Shown here in pieces: positions 62,936 to 64,000 of a DNA stretch of 64,000 nt. The stretch is taken from NCBI RefSeq assembly GCF_030227115.1, contig NZ_JASSUA010000002.1, positions 558,001 to 622,000 of the forward strand, in the 5' to 3' direction. The notes under the pieces are model-generated. The model ran no database searches, was not told the origin of the DNA, and saw only the letters and a program-made list of their open reading frames with translations. This DNA comes from Marinobacter sp. SS13-12 (lineage in GTDB: Bacteria; Pseudomonadota; Gammaproteobacteria; Pseudomonadales; Oleiphilaceae). Both the position numbers and the translations under genes were made by a program. Position 1 is the stretch's first letter. The number at the start of each line of letters is the position of its first letter.

Positions 62936-64000
62936 ATGGAAGAGTGGAATTTTCCCCCCAATTACAACAAAGACTATTTTCCGGACCCGAACAGCCCTTA
63001 CTGGTTCCGCGACCGGGAAACGATGGACCCGGAAAAGCGGGATGAGCTGATCGTTGCGCGCATCCGCGACGTGATGGCCTATGCCTACGACCACTCGCCC
63101 TTTTACCAGCGCAAGTGGGACGAGGCCGGTATAAAGGCCAAAGACATCCGCACCCTTGCAGACTTCGAAGAAGTGCCTGTCGTCACCAAACAGGAACTGC
63201 GTGATTCCCAGGCAAAAAATCCGCCCTTCGGGGATTATCTCTGCTGCCCTGAAAGCGATATCCATCATATCCATGGCACCTCCGGAACAACCGGCCGGCC
63301 CACCGCCTTTGGTATTTCCCGCCGTGACTGGGACACCATCGCCAACAACCATGCCCGGATCATGTGGGGTATGGGCCTGCGGCCGGGAGACACGGTGTTT
63401 GTGGCCGCTATCCTCAGTCTCTATATGGGGTCCTGGGGTGCGCTGATCGGTGCCGAAAGATTGGGCTGCAAGGCGTTTCCCTTTGGCGCTGGCGCTCCCG
63501 GGATGACGGCACGAGCCGTTACCTGGCTGGGTATGATGAAGCCCGCCGGGCTCTACTCCACACCTTCCTATGCGCTGAGGCTGGCGGAAGTCGCTCGTGA
63601 GGAAGGGGTTGACCCCAAAGAGTTCGGTATCAAGGTGCTGTTCTTTTCCGGTGAGCCGGGCGGATCCATTCCGTCCATCCGGGACAAGATCCAGGATATC
63701 TACGGTGCCAAGGTGGTTGATTGCGGAACCATGGCCGAACTGACCCCTTGGATGCATGCCTCCGGCAGCGCCGACACCGAGGGCATGCTGCTGTGGCAGG
63801 ACATTGTCTACACCGAAGTCGCAGACCCGAATACCAATCGTCGTGTTCCCTACGGCGAGCAGGGCACTCCGATCTATACCCACCTCGAGCGGACTTCCCA
63901 ACCGATGATCCGCATGGTCTCCGGCGACCTGACCCATTGGGTGATGGAAGACAACCCGTGCGGACGAACCTATCCACGACTGCCCAAAGGTATCTACGGG
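62936..64000 (+). CDS. Phenylacetate-CoA ligase-family AMP-forming ligase (3' end outside window)
   Basis: An open frame from ATG 62936, preceded by CAGGAGT, runs to the window end (at least 355 aa). It has the AMP-binding P-loop-like HGTSGTTGRPT and the family N-terminus YFPDPNSPYWFRDRETMDPEKRDELI. Later motifs VLFFSGEPGGSIPSIRDKI and CGTMAELTPW fit the PaaK-like branch. It would activate a carboxylic acid to its CoA ester. With the B12 mutase subunit it may handle a branched or hydroxylated acid rather than phenylacetate. Confidence 0.93.
   Translation, partial: MEEWNFPPNYNKDYFPDPNSPYWFRDRETMDPEKRDELIVARIRDVMAYAYDHSPFYQRKWDEAGIKAKDIRTLADFEEVPVVTKQELRDSQAKNPPFGDYLCCPESDIHHIHGTSGTTGRPTAFGISRRDWDTIANNHARIMWGMGLRPGDTVFVAAILSLYMGSWGALIGAERLGCKAFPFGAGAPGMTARAVTWLGMMKPAGLYSTPSYALRLAEVAREEGVDPKEFGIKVLFFSGEPGGSIPSIRDKIQDIYGAKVVDCGTMAELTPWMHASGSADTEGMLLWQDIVYTEVADPNTNRRVPYGEQGTPIYTHLERTSQPMIRMVSGDLTHWVMEDNPCGRTYPRLPKGIYG

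Noticed and set aside
1..64000. CRISPR array or rRNA operon
   Set aside because: No regularly spaced repeats and no rRNA-like sequence were seen on either strand.

Overview
This window is a gammaproteobacterial chromosome segment, almost certainly Marinobacter. The base composition is fairly GC-rich. The strongest marker is a two-domain fatty acyl-CoA reductase at 27962-29947, with the length (661 aa) and motifs of the Marinobacter wax-ester enzyme. The block mtnA / mtaD / ubiG / mupP-like phosphatase / yciK has the gene order I recall from Pseudomonas. All names come from reading motifs in the sequence; no search was run.

Layout. 1-4596: a minus-strand signalling operon (OmpR-type response regulator, exported LysM/FecR protein, CHASE2 histidine kinase running off the left edge). 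4717-7970: topB, then bolA and a YciO-type gene that overlap by 4 bases. 7976-17570: mostly minus-strand envelope and signalling genes: a hypothetical protein, a DUF6351-like lipoprotein, a DUF3365 haem protein, a patatin, a HupE/UreJ membrane protein with an anchored partner, and a PAS/GAF/GGDEF/EAL protein. 17723-22917: a compact integrated element of about 5.2 kb in tRNA-Arg(CCT). 23062-50735: core metabolism and housekeeping, including glycosyltransferases, an M16 peptidase, the acyl-CoA reductase, rnt, pyrC, motY, a divergent deacetylase/acetyltransferase pair, rdgC, yaaA, the MTA salvage/ubiquinone block, prc and a fadBA-like pair. 50732-61513: a DUF349 protein, recX, mltF, purL, a NIF3-like protein and two Nudix hydrolases. 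61726-64000: the start of an operon with a GntR regulator, a stand-alone B12-binding acyl-CoA mutase subunit and an AMP-forming CoA ligase cut by the window edge.

The most unusual part is the element at 17723-22917. It is bounded by an 18-bp direct repeat of the tRNA 3' end. It carries two copies of TGTATCAC just inside each end, a tyrosine integrase whose first catalytic arginine position reads serine, a serine recombinase, and a three-gene unit encoding an 84-aa protein, an XRE regulator and a reverse transcriptase. That unit has a promoter-like sequence and a hairpin-rich untranslated leader. It resembles HTH-associated retrons, but the RT has YVDD and VHN where retrons usually have YADD and VTG, and no classical msr-msd is obvious. 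It is the best candidate here for an undescribed system.

Other points of interest are tandem 17-bp operator-like repeats ahead of the acyl-CoA reductase, a palindromic pair of DnaA boxes between purL and the NIF3-like gene, and a perfect palindrome ahead of the GntR/B12-mutase operon.
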